Assembly: GCA_944385965.1 (NCBI GenBank)
Contig: CALWZG010000041.1
Location: forward strand, 1-32,854
Origin: an uncultured Anaerotruncus sp.
GTDB lineage: Bacteria; Bacillota; Clostridia; Oscillospirales; Ruminococcaceae
DNA: 32,854 nucleotides
Direction of reading: 5' to 3'
In this document: positions 25,839-32,854 of the stretch, in pieces
How positions within the stretch are numbered: the first letter of the stretch is position 1
Layout: the number at the start of each line of letters is the position of its first letter
The notes under the pieces: model-generated
Database searches by the model: none
What the model was told of the DNA's origin: nothing
The model's input: the letters and a program-made list of their open reading frames with translations, nothing else
Translations under genes and position numbers: made by a program

Positions 25839-27440
25839 TTGGCAAACTACAAAAACGAGATTGAGAAACGCCGCACGTTCGCCATTATTTCCCACCCGGA
25901 CGCCGGTAAAACCACCCTGACGGAAAAATTCCTTCTTTATGGAGGGGCCATCGCCCTGGCGGGCTCGGTAAAGGGCAAAAAGACCGCCCGGCACGCGGTT
26001 TCCGACTGGATGGAAATTGAGAAGCAGAGAGGAATTTCCGTCACCTCCTCGGTGATGCAGTTTAATTATGATGGATATTGCATCAACATTCTGGATACCC
26101 CTGGGCACCAGGACTTCTCGGAGGACACCTACCGTACCCTAATGGCGGCGGACAGCGCTGTCATGGTGATTGACGCCTCCAAAGGTGTGGAAAACCAGAC
26201 CCGCAAGCTGTTCAAGGTTTGTGTGATGCGCCATATCCCCATTTTTACCTTCATCAACAAGATGGACCGGGAGGCCCGCAACCCCTTTGACCTGATGGAG
26301 CAGATTGAGCGGGAATTGGGTATCCAGACCTACCCTGTCAACTGGCCTATTGGCTGCGGAAAGGAGTTTAAAGGTGTATTCGACCGGCACCGCCGGGAAA
26401 TCATCAAATTCCAGTCCGATGGGTTCGCCAATGGGACCCGTCAGGTGGAAAAGGAAGAAATCGAGCTGGATGACCCCCGGCTGGGCGAGCTGATTGGTGA
26501 AGAGCATCGGGCCGCTCTGGTGGATGACATTGAGTTGCTGGACGGGGCCAGCTATGAATTTGACATGGAGAAGGTGCGTAGCGGACAGCTTTCCCCTGTA
26601 TTTTTCGGCTCAGCGCTCACCAACTTTGGAGTGGAGCCTTTCCTGATTGACTTCTTGAAGATGACCCCCCCTCCCCTGCCCAGAGAATCCTCTGAGGGGA
26701 TTGTTGACCCCTTCTCCCCGGATTTTTCCGCTTTTGTGTTCAAAATTCAGGCCAACATGAATAAGGCCCATCGGGACCGCATCGCTTTCATGCGGATTTG
26801 CTCCGGCGAGTTTGACAAAAATATGGAGGTACTCCATATCCAGAGCGGAAAGCGTATGCGTCTCTCCCAGCCTCAGCAGATGATGGCTCAGGACCGTGAG
26901 GTCATTGATACCGCCTACGCTGGGGATATCATCGGCGTGTTCGACCCAGGCCTGTTCTCTATTGGAGACACCATCAGTGTCCCTGGGAAGAAGTTCCAGT
27001 TTAAGGGAATCCCCACCTTCGCTCCGGAGCATTTCTGCCGGGTGCGCCAGCTGGATAGCCTGAAACGTAAGCAGTTCGTAAAGGGAACCACCCAAATCGC
27101 CCAAGAGGGTGCCATTCAAATTTTCCATGAGCCTCATACCGGTATGGAAGAAGTGATTGTAGGGGTGGTTGGAACCCTTCAATTTGAGGTATTTGAGTAT
27201 CGTTTGAAGAATGAGTATGGTGTGGACATCCGTATGGAGGGACTGCCCTACCAATATTTGCGGTGGGTGGATAATGAGGAATTTGACCCTAAAACTTTGG
27301 ATTTGAGTTCCGACACAAAAATTGTGCAGGATTTCAAGGACCGCTACCTGCTTTTGTTTACCGATGAGTGGAACATTCGCTGGGCGCTGGACAAAAATCC
27401 AGGGCTGTCTCTGGCGGAGTTTGGAAAATCTGAGTTTTAA
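25839..27440 (+). CDS. prfC: Peptide chain release factor 3
   Basis: A 533-residue translational GTPase that recycles RF1 and RF2 from the ribosome after peptide release. It has the G1 motif ISHPDAGKTTLTEK, G2/G3 segments (EKQRGISVTSSVM and DTPGHQDFSEDTYR), G4 NKMDREARNPFDLM, domain II and the RF3-type C-terminus (PYQYLRWVDNEE). Length agrees with the family. The start is TTG 25839, giving MANYKNEIEKRRTF, because GGAGGAG lies five bases upstream. An in-frame TTG at 25812 has no such site. It is transcribed alone with its own terminator. Confidence 0.97.
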   Translation: MANYKNEIEKRRTFAIISHPDAGKTTLTEKFLLYGGAIALAGSVKGKKTARHAVSDWMEIEKQRGISVTSSVMQFNYDGYCINILDTPGHQDFSEDTYRTLMAADSAVMVIDASKGVENQTRKLFKVCVMRHIPIFTFINKMDREARNPFDLMEQIERELGIQTYPVNWPIGCGKEFKGVFDRHRREIIKFQSDGFANGTRQVEKEEIELDDPRLGELIGEEHRAALVDDIELLDGASYEFDMEKVRSGQLSPVFFGSALTNFGVEPFLIDFLKMTPPPLPRESSEGIVDPFSPDFSAFVFKIQANMNKAHRDRIAFMRICSGEFDKNMEVLHIQSGKRMRLSQPQQMMAQDREVIDTAYAGDIIGVFDPGLFSIGDTISVPGKKFQFKGIPTFAPEHFCRVRQLDSLKRKQFVKGTTQIAQEGAIQIFHEPHTGMEEVIVGVVGTLQFEVFEYRLKNEYGVDIRMEGLPYQYLRWVDNEEFDPKTLDLSSDTKIVQDFKDRYLLLFTDEWNIRWALDKNPGLSLAEFGKSEF

Positions 27441-27447
27441 CCCTTTC

Positions 27448-27488
27448 AAAAAGGCGCTTATGGAATATGATTCCATAAGCGCCTTTTT
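27448..27488. terminator. Strong bidirectional terminator after prfC
   Basis: Eighteen-base perfect arms (27448-27465 and 27471-27488) with a TATGA loop and T runs on both strands. It serves prfC on the plus strand and the osmoprotectant operon on the minus strand. Confidence 0.93.
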
Positions 27489-27531
27489 AATCATTTCAAC
27501 ATTTCTCTTTTGGGTTCTCTCTACGGAAGCT

Positions 27532-28107
27532 CTATTGATTGGACAGGCTGGACTCTATCAAATTGCCGTTATAATCGATTCGATAAAAATTCCCCTCAAA
27601 GTCATATAAGCGAATCGAATCCTGGCAGATTTCAAATGGGGTTCTGTCCGAAAGGGACACAAAGATGTCCTTTCCAGAAAAAGACCACTTTTTATGGAGG
27701 TCAAAGTCCAGCATGGCAATCTCTATTTCACCATATATGATATAACCCGCCTGAACTTTATAGATGGCAAAGTTGCATCCAAAACAATCAAATTTTGTGT
27801 AACGAATCACCGAGCCATCCTCAATATTGATTTGTGTGATGGTATCATTCTGCAAAACTGTAAGAACCCCATCCTCAAGAACAGCACAGTCCATATCATA
27901 GGAGTAAAAAGGCCCTATCAGAGCGATGGTAAACCCTTTTGAGAACAAATCAATCTCTATTGCAAAGGTTTTCGTGAAATCATTGCGGCGGTATTGGCCA
28001 GGATTCAGTACCAAATCATAGTTGCGATTGTCCACTGATTCCACCGTGTAAGTGGTGTCTGTTTCTATTTTGATATGGCACCGCTCATTTTCCAAAATCA
28101 TTCCCAT
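27532..28107 (-). CDS. Unknown protein with beta-propeller-like repeats
   Basis: A 191-residue protein that I do not recognise. No signal peptide or membrane helix is seen. Its second half has recurring beta-rich phrases (DGVLTVLQNDTITQINIEDGSVIRY, IYKVQAGYIIYGEIEIAMLD, SIRLYDFEGNFYRIDYNGNLI) like blades of a PQQ/WD-type propeller, but there are too few for a full ring. A CFGC motif is present. An AGGAGG ribosome site lies nine bases before ATG 28107. ATG 28131, which overlaps the previous stop, is also possible. It is the last gene of the osmoprotectant operon and looks more AT-rich than its neighbours. Confidence 0.65.
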   Translation of the reverse strand: MGMILENERCHIKIETDTTYTVESVDNRNYDLVLNPGQYRRNDFTKTFAIEIDLFSKGFTIALIGPFYSYDMDCAVLEDGVLTVLQNDTITQINIEDGSVIRYTKFDCFGCNFAIYKVQAGYIIYGEIEIAMLDFDLHKKWSFSGKDIFVSLSDRTPFEICQDSIRLYDFEGNFYRIDYNGNLIESSLSNQ

Positions 28108-28127
28108 CTCAGTCAGCCTCCTGATGG

Positions 28128-29654
28128 TCATTGCTCCAAAAGGTTTTTGGAAATCAAAAACTCTCGGGCTACCTCATCTATGGTTCTGCCCTGCACATCC
28201 ACCTGATAGGTCATCTGGGCCATCTCCTCGGTAGAGATTTTGCCCCCCAGAGAATTGAGAACCTCCTCCAGATTGGGTGCCGCCTGCTGAAAACGCTCAA
28301 AGAGGTCATTGCGCACCAGCAACGCTCCATTATACTCTGGGAAGAACCCCAAATCATCCTCCAAAATTTTCAGGTTGGCTTTGATGTTCAGCCCATCCGT
28401 GGCATAAACCTCAGTTACCTGGAAGCTGCCATTCTCAACCGCAGCGTATTTTAATCCCAAATCCACCGACTTTGCGTCTTTAAAATGCAGCCCATAAAAT
28501 TCCACAAAGGGATTGTATTTCATACTGCCCTCCAGAGTGAAAAACTCCTGTTCCGCCCCAAAAACCAATTGGTCCGCAATTGGAACCAAATCGCTGACCG
28601 TTTCCAGTCCATATTGGTCCGCTACCGATTGGGGAACCGCAATGGCGTAGGTATTGTCAAATCCGAACTTATCCAGCGTTCGCACATCATACAGTTCCTC
28701 CACCCTCTGATTGGTATAATCATACAGGCTCATCCCCTCTGGAATATCTGAGGTATCTTCCTTGAGATAGGTGGTCAATATGGTCCCATCGTAGCTGCTC
28801 ATCAGGTCATGGGTGGGGGTATCTCCAATCAGCTCTTTAAAGGCGTTGACGCCGGTCATCTCGTCTTTGATGGTCACCGTCAGCTCAGTATTCTCTTCCA
28901 CTAACATTTTCACCATATGGTGCAGCAACTGCCGCTCGCTGTACTCCCCCTCATACAGAATCAGCTCATTTTCCTTGACTCCCTCCCCCAGACCAAAGGG
29001 CAGAAGAATCACAAAAAAGAGGGCGATGGCGGCCATCGGGAGGATAATCGCCTTTCCGCTGGAGCCTTTGGTGTTTTTCAGCTTGTTCTCGCACAAGCCC
29101 ATCAGCAAATCCAGCACCATGGCAATCACCATCAAAGCTCCCGTTCCTTGGAGAATCAAACCCATATCCTGCACCCGGATTCCCCGGTTCAGGATACTGC
29201 CCAAACCGCCTCCTCCCACGAAAGCGGCGAAAACCGCGCTTCCAATGGCGTTTACAAAGGCGATTCGGATTCCAGTGAATACGGTGGGAAAGGCTAAAGG
29301 AAATTCCACATTCAGCAGGCGGTAGGTTCTCCCCATCCCCATGCCTCGAGCCGCCTCCTTGATACCAGGGTCCACCTCCTGAAGTCCCAGGCAGGTATTC
29401 CGCACAATGGGCAGCAGGGAATACAGGGTGATGCCCAGAATTACCGTGATTTTTCCCGGACCCAGAAAAACCATAATCATTCCCAGAAGGGCCAGGGATG
29501 GAATGGTTTGCAGCAGGTCCACCACCCGCAGAATCAGTGGCCGCAGTTTTGGGGACAGGTAGGCCAAAACCCCCAGAGGCAAACCAATCAGCAGCGAGAG
29601 AATCCCAGAAGCCAGGACGATGAACAGATGCTCCCATACCAAAGACCAGCTCAT
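28128..29654 (-). CDS. Osmoprotectant ABC transporter permease/substrate-binding fusion
   Basis: A 508-residue fusion. Residues 1-210 are a BPD_transp_1 permease with the EAA-type loop AARGMGMGRTYRLLNVEFPLAFPTVFTGIRIAF and several helices. A further helix follows at about 220-240. Residues 240-508 are an OpuAC/OpuCC-type binding domain (NELILYEGEYSERQLLHHMVKMLVEENT). Such fusions import glycine betaine, carnitine or choline-type solutes. The C-terminal domain would lie outside the membrane. It starts by an ATGA overlap with the preceding permease gene. The exact solute is not determinable here. Confidence 0.92.
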   Translation of the reverse strand: MSWSLVWEHLFIVLASGILSLLIGLPLGVLAYLSPKLRPLILRVVDLLQTIPSLALLGMIMVFLGPGKITVILGITLYSLLPIVRNTCLGLQEVDPGIKEAARGMGMGRTYRLLNVEFPLAFPTVFTGIRIAFVNAIGSAVFAAFVGGGGLGSILNRGIRVQDMGLILQGTGALMVIAMVLDLLMGLCENKLKNTKGSSGKAIILPMAAIALFFVILLPFGLGEGVKENELILYEGEYSERQLLHHMVKMLVEENTELTVTIKDEMTGVNAFKELIGDTPTHDLMSSYDGTILTTYLKEDTSDIPEGMSLYDYTNQRVEELYDVRTLDKFGFDNTYAIAVPQSVADQYGLETVSDLVPIADQLVFGAEQEFFTLEGSMKYNPFVEFYGLHFKDAKSVDLGLKYAAVENGSFQVTEVYATDGLNIKANLKILEDDLGFFPEYNGALLVRNDLFERFQQAAPNLEEVLNSLGGKISTEEMAQMTYQVDVQGRTIDEVAREFLISKNLLEQ

Positions 29655-30292
29655 TTACCCATCTCCTTTCTCATACCTCTGGGAATCACCTTCTTTTGCA
29701 GCAGGTCGATAACCTCTCCCACCACAATGGCTAAAATCGCGGCGGGGATAGCCCCCGCGATAATCAGGGTGTTGTTATTGGAGGAAACCCCCTGATAGAC
29801 AAATTCTCCCAAGCCTCCCAGGCCAATCATAGCGGCCAGCACAGCCCAGCTCACTGTATAAACAGCGGACATGCGAAGCCCCGCAATAATGGTGGGCATA
29901 GCCAGAGGCAGCTCCACCTGAAGCAAAGATTGAAGGGCTGACATACCGCATCCTTTGGCCGCCTCGATATATTTCCGCTCCACCCCCAGCAAACCGGTAT
30001 AGGTATTTTTGAGTACCGGAAACATTGCGTAGATGGACAGGGCGATAATCACCGTGGCTGGAACCATTCCAATCCATAAAAACAGCACACCGATGAATAC
30101 CAGTCCTGGAATGGTTTGAAAAATGGAAACCACCGGCAAAATCAGATTGGACCAGGTGGGAATTCTGGAAAGGAGGATGCCGAACACCAGCCCCAACAGA
30201 AATCCAATGGCCACCGAAATCAATACATATATGGTATGGATTCCAATGGCCTTGACCAACATCCCTCCATAATCAGCAAAGAAACCGCTCAT
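29651..30292 (-). CDS. Osmoprotectant ABC transporter permease
   Basis: A 213-residue permease of the OpuCB/OpuCD/ProW family, with about five or six membrane helices (IGIHTIYVLISVAIGFLLGLVFGI and others) and the ATPase-contact loop YIEAAKGCGMSALQSLLQVELPLAMPTIIAGLRM. It forms the pore with the permease half of the downstream fusion protein. Start ATG 30292 overlaps the ATPase stop as ATGA, and GGGGGGAG lies five bases upstream. An in-frame TTG at 30307 is less likely. Confidence 0.93.
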   Translation of the reverse strand: MSGFFADYGGMLVKAIGIHTIYVLISVAIGFLLGLVFGILLSRIPTWSNLILPVVSIFQTIPGLVFIGVLFLWIGMVPATVIIALSIYAMFPVLKNTYTGLLGVERKYIEAAKGCGMSALQSLLQVELPLAMPTIIAGLRMSAVYTVSWAVLAAMIGLGGLGEFVYQGVSSNNNTLIIAGAIPAAILAIVVGEVIDLLQKKVIPRGMRKEMGK

Positions 30293-31401
30293 TTCAGCTC
30301 CCCCCAAAGGTTTTGCGCCACCGACCTGGCGACACTGGTTTTTGTGACGATTCCGGCGATGGTATCGTCCTCGTTCAGCACCACCACATAGTTGGCGCCG
30401 GAATCCAGCAGGTAATCAAAACATTCCTTGGCATTATCCCCTACCCGGGCGGTGCGGGCGGTCTGCCGCACCAAAGGCTCGATGCTTTTCAGCTCTTTTC
30501 CCCAATGGCGGATATCCCCTATGGTGACAATCCCCAGATAACGGTCCTCCTCATCTGTCACAAGAAGGGTGTCCACACTGTTCCGGGCCATCATCTCGGC
30601 GCACTCAAACACGCCCCTGGTCTTTTTTACTCGGTAAGTGTTGGGCCGCATAAAATGCTCCACCGTGGAAGGAACCGTCGCTTCCGACACATGTTTTCCC
30701 AGGAAGTTTCGCACCTGGTCATTGGCAGGATGCTCCAGCATCTCCTCCGGGGAAGCCATCTGCACAATGTTCCCCTTGTCCATAAAAATAATCACATCCG
30801 CCAGTTTCAGGGCCTCATCCATATCGTGGGTCACAAAGACAATGGTTTTCTTTAATTTCTGCTGAAGGCTTTTCACCTCGTCCTGAAGGGCCTCTCTGGT
30901 CATGGGGTCCAATGCTCCAAAAGGCTCATCCATCAGCACAATGGGCGGAGAAGCCGCCAGAGCCCGCAAAACACCGATTCTCTGCTGCTGCCCACCGGAA
31001 AGCTCCGAGGGATACTTGTTGGCGTAGGCCTCCATATGTACCATATGAAGCATCTCCTGAACGATTTCCTCCTGCCGCTTGCGGTCAAACTTCAGCAGCT
31101 TTGGAACCACACAGATATTTTGAGCCACTGTCATATTGGGGAACAAACCAATCTGCTGAATCACATACCCGATATGACGGCGAAGCTCCACCTTGTCAAT
31201 GGAGGCGCTGTCCTTCCCATCAATCAGGATTTTTCCAGAATCCGGGTCATGGAGCCGGTTAATGGTTTTCAGGGTTGTAGTTTTACCGCAGCCGGAAGGT
31301 CCTATCAGCACCACAAACTGACCATCCTCAATGGTGAAGTTCAGGTCGTTGAGAATCACCGTTTTACCGTAACTTTTTGATACATGCTCAAACTGAATCA
31401 T
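30289..31401 (-). CDS. Osmoprotectant ABC transporter ATPase with CBS domains
   Basis: A 370-residue ATPase of the OpuCA/ProV family. It carries Walker A GPSGCGKTT (34-42), signature ELSGGQQQR, Walker B IVLMDEPFGALDPMTR and the switch histidine VTHDMDEALKL. Residues from about 240 form a paired CBS region (MARNSVDTLLVTDEEDRYLGIVTIGDI; SGANYVVVLNEDDTIAGIVTKT), which in this family senses ionic strength or cyclic di-AMP. It lies ten bases after the BusR-like gene and starts at ATG 31401 with GAAGGA. It energises osmolyte import during salt stress. Confidence 0.95.
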   Translation of the reverse strand: MIQFEHVSKSYGKTVILNDLNFTIEDGQFVVLIGPSGCGKTTTLKTINRLHDPDSGKILIDGKDSASIDKVELRRHIGYVIQQIGLFPNMTVAQNICVVPKLLKFDRKRQEEIVQEMLHMVHMEAYANKYPSELSGGQQQRIGVLRALAASPPIVLMDEPFGALDPMTREALQDEVKSLQQKLKKTIVFVTHDMDEALKLADVIIFMDKGNIVQMASPEEMLEHPANDQVRNFLGKHVSEATVPSTVEHFMRPNTYRVKKTRGVFECAEMMARNSVDTLLVTDEEDRYLGIVTIGDIRHWGKELKSIEPLVRQTARTARVGDNAKECFDYLLDSGANYVVVLNEDDTIAGIVTKTSVARSVAQNLWGELK

Positions 31402-31411
31402 ATGGCATCCT

Positions 31412-32041
31412 TCACTCCTTCGCTGAAATCAAGTGCTGCGCAGCTTTCACCGCCTCGGAACTGCCCACCAAAACAATCACATCCCCACCGTATAATTCCG
31501 CGTAGGGACCGGGAGACAAAATCACCTTTTGTCCACGCCGTATGGCTACAATGGTGCCTCCTGTGGATTGCCAGAATTTCAAAGCGCCTATGCTTTTCCC
31601 AATCAGTGGGGAATCCTTTGGAACCGCCACCTCATAATTGGGGAACGGCTCGGAAGCCGCCAAAAAGGTCTCCCGTCCCCTCACCAGGGCGGAAACCGCG
31701 TCCAAGAGCCGACGGTTCAGAGTTTCATATTCCCCCACCAATTCTTTAACCTCCGCCTGTAAAACCTGTGTATCCGCACTCTCTCCGAAATTCTCCATAT
31801 ATCTGCGGGCATTGTCAGCGGAAAGCACCATAGCACCGCTTTGTGGCTTCACCTCCACCACCTTCATATCCGCCAGCAGCCGCAGGGCCCGCCGGATGGT
31901 TTCGGGAGAAACATTGTATTCGGAAGACATCACAGACCTTCCATAAATCCGGGTCCCCTCTGCCAGCTCTCCATTAGCGATTCTCGCCGCGATGTCCAAC
32001 GCGATTTGAAGATACTGGGCAGACATAACCGTTTGCCTCAT
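31412..32041 (-). CDS. BusR-like GntR/RCK_C transcriptional regulator
   Basis: A 209-residue regulator. Residues 5-75 form a GntR winged helix (IANGELAEGTRIYGRSVMSSEYNVSPETIRRALRLLADMKVVEVKPQSG), followed by a helical linker and a C-terminal RCK_C (TrkA-C) domain (DSPLIGKSIGALKFWQSTGGTIVAIRRG; GDVIVLVGSSEAV). This architecture is that of BusR, the cyclic di-AMP-dependent repressor of the busA osmolyte importer in lactococci and streptococci. Its place as first gene of an osmoprotectant operon fits the same job. ATG 32041 is nine bases after AGGAG; ATG 32047 is only three bases away. Self-repression is inferred, not shown. Confidence 0.88.
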   Translation of the reverse strand: MRQTVMSAQYLQIALDIAARIANGELAEGTRIYGRSVMSSEYNVSPETIRRALRLLADMKVVEVKPQSGAMVLSADNARRYMENFGESADTQVLQAEVKELVGEYETLNRRLLDAVSALVRGRETFLAASEPFPNYEVAVPKDSPLIGKSIGALKFWQSTGGTIVAIRRGQKVILSPGPYAELYGGDVIVLVGSSEAVKAAQHLISAKE

Positions 32042-32075
32042 ACACATCGTCTCCTAATTGACTTCATATGCTTTC

Positions 32076-32104
32076 ATTATAAACTGACAACTTATTATTG
32101 TAAA
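32076..32104 (-). promoter_or_regulatory. Sigma-A promoter of the BusR-like/osmoprotectant operon
   Basis: On the minus strand, -35 TTTACA (32099-32104), a 17-base spacer and a perfect -10 TATAAT (32076-32081). Confidence 0.8.
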
Positions 32105-32116
32105 GTAATATGTCAG
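32084..32116 (-). promoter_or_regulatory. Candidate operator overlapping the osmoprotectant promoter
   Basis: The inverted repeat CTGACA (32084-32089) and TGTCAG (32111-32116), spaced by 21 bases, surrounds the -35. The ten bases GACAACTTAT (32086-32095) recur inverted at 32168-32177. A repressor bound here would block RNA polymerase. Assignment to the BusR-like protein is inference. Confidence 0.5.
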
Positions 32117-32307
32117 ATTTTTTCTGTTTAATTGGTAAAAAATTAAAAAATACTTAAAAAAATTTATATAAGTTGTCCATCTCAAAGTGAAATAGCCTTG
32201 TGTGATAAATGGCACAACATCTCTTTTTTCCTTCACCATATTCTTCCTTTTCCCTGTCATAATCCAGATATATCACGTCGAACCGGACAGCCTTAATCTG
32301 GACAAAG

Positions 32308-32336
32308 CACCCATTCCGTCCCTATTTCATAGGATA
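32308..32336 (+). promoter_or_regulatory. Sigma-K-like promoter of dpaA
   Basis: CACC (32308-32311), a 16-base spacer and CATAGGATA (32328-32336). This fits the mother-cell sigma-K consensus of an AC-centred -35 and CATAnnnTA -10, as expected for dipicolinate synthesis late in sporulation. Confidence 0.65.
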
Positions 32337-32375
32337 ATGCATAACCTTTGTATCAAATCCTATGGGGGGACAATT

Positions 32376-32854
32376 ATGATTCCATATAAAACCTTAGGGG
32401 TGATTGGTGGAGACTTGCGTCAAGCCCACATCGCTAACTGTTTGGCGAAGCAGGGAAAAAAAGTCAAAGCCTTTTTACTTGAAAAAAACGCCATCTTAAA
32501 CCCAGAATTGATTTGTAAAGAGCCCTTGGAAACCGGGCTGAAAGACTGTGAGGCGGTGATTTTGCCAATGCCCCTGAGCGGGGACGGTACTTGGGTCAAT
32601 TCGCCTTTTTCTCAGGAGCGAGCCAGTGTTTCCCAGTGCTTGCGGGCCATGCAGTCAGGGACAGCGGTATTCGCCGGAAAGGTGGACCCCAAGACCCAAC
32701 AGCTGGCGGAAGACCAAGGGGTACTGCTCACCGATTACTTAGAACGAGAGGAATTAGCCATCCATAACGCCCGCATCACCGCGGAAGGCACCCTGGAAAT
32801 CGCTTTTCAGGAGCTTGCCGTGGCGATTTTTAAGCTGCCATGCCTCATCCTGGG
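32376..32854 (+). CDS. dpaA: Dipicolinate synthase subunit A (partial, 3' end off window)
   Basis: An open frame of 159 codons with no stop, cut by the window end. It starts MIPYKTLGVIGGDLRQAHIA, carrying the GGDLRQ hallmark, and has ILPMPLSGDGTWVNSPFS, GTAVFAGKV and LTDYLEREELAIHNARITAEG, all typical of DpaA (SpoVFA). The enzyme makes dipicolinic acid from a lysine-pathway intermediate in the mother cell for the spore core. GGGGGGA lies five bases before ATG 32376. dpaB is expected just beyond the window. Confidence 0.93.
   Translation, partial: MIPYKTLGVIGGDLRQAHIANCLAKQGKKVKAFLLEKNAILNPELICKEPLETGLKDCEAVILPMPLSGDGTWVNSPFSQERASVSQCLRAMQSGTAVFAGKVDPKTQQLAEDQGVLLTDYLEREELAIHNARITAEGTLEIAFQELAVAIFKLPCLIL

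Larger units (their letters stand above)
32048..32375. promoter_or_regulatory. Intergenic control region between the BusR-like gene and dpaA
   Basis: This 328-base, AT-rich gap holds the minus-strand promoter and operator-like repeats (32076-32177) and, close to dpaA, the plus-strand sigma-K-like promoter (32308-32336). I see no further gene in it. Confidence 0.7.

Noticed and set aside
26610..27494. A 294-codon minus-strand frame
   Set aside because: It is antisense to prfC, runs into the terminator, and lacks a ribosome site.

Overview
The window (about 50% GC by eye) looks like a chromosomal segment of a Gram-positive, anaerobic, spore-forming Clostridia member, probably Oscillospiraceae/Ruminococcaceae. 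The basis is AGGAGG-type ribosome binding sites, sigma-A promoters, a dgt-dnaG-rpoD cluster, a BofA-like membrane protein, a dipicolinate synthase gene (dpaA) behind a sigma-K-like promoter, an EFR1-type flavodoxin/ferredoxin protein and an A-type-looking RNase P RNA. The family assignment is inference. I see no rRNA, tRNA, CRISPR array, insertion sequence or prophage.

Layout. (1) 1-3440, plus strand: the end of an operon with a probable off-window gene, a secreted, membrane-anchored adaptor-like protein and a MacB/FtsX-type permease, closed by a strong terminator. (2) 3504-6072, minus: a polar amino-acid ABC importer whose binding-protein gene has its own promoter and a terminator before the permease-ATPase pair. 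(3) 6109-7256, minus: an RluA-family pseudouridine synthase and rpmE (L31). (4) 7406-11303, minus: dgt-like HD hydrolase, dnaG and rpoD. (5) 11440-19828, minus: a gene train read in the order SLOG-domain protein, five consecutive SEL1-repeat proteins (about 55 repeats in total), then a YigZ/IMPACT-family protein, heading into dgt-dnaG-rpoD. (6) 19971-22723, minus: ilvE and gdhA, each with its own promoter and terminator, for branched-chain amino-acid and glutamate/ammonium metabolism. (7) 22771-25203, plus: rnpB, an EFR1-type flavodoxin/ferredoxin protein, a BofA-like protein, a cysteine-rich degenerate sigma-like protein and a 30-residue membrane peptide. (8) 25201-27488: a GNAT acetyltransferase (minus) and prfC (plus). 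(9) 27532-32116, minus: an osmoprotectant ABC operon headed by a BusR-like GntR/RCK_C regulator and ended by an unknown protein. (10) 32308-32854, plus: dpaA, cut by the window end.

The most unusual part is region 5. The SLOG protein has the GG-x-GxD type nucleotide-binding signature, and the five SEL1 proteins have no signal peptide or membrane segment, so the set looks like a cytoplasmic nucleotide-sensing and scaffold system. Its function is unknown to me. Other points worth a second look are the cysteine-rich sigma-like protein with its tiny membrane partner, the inverted repeats at the BusR-like promoter, and a shared motif in three amino-acid gene promoters.
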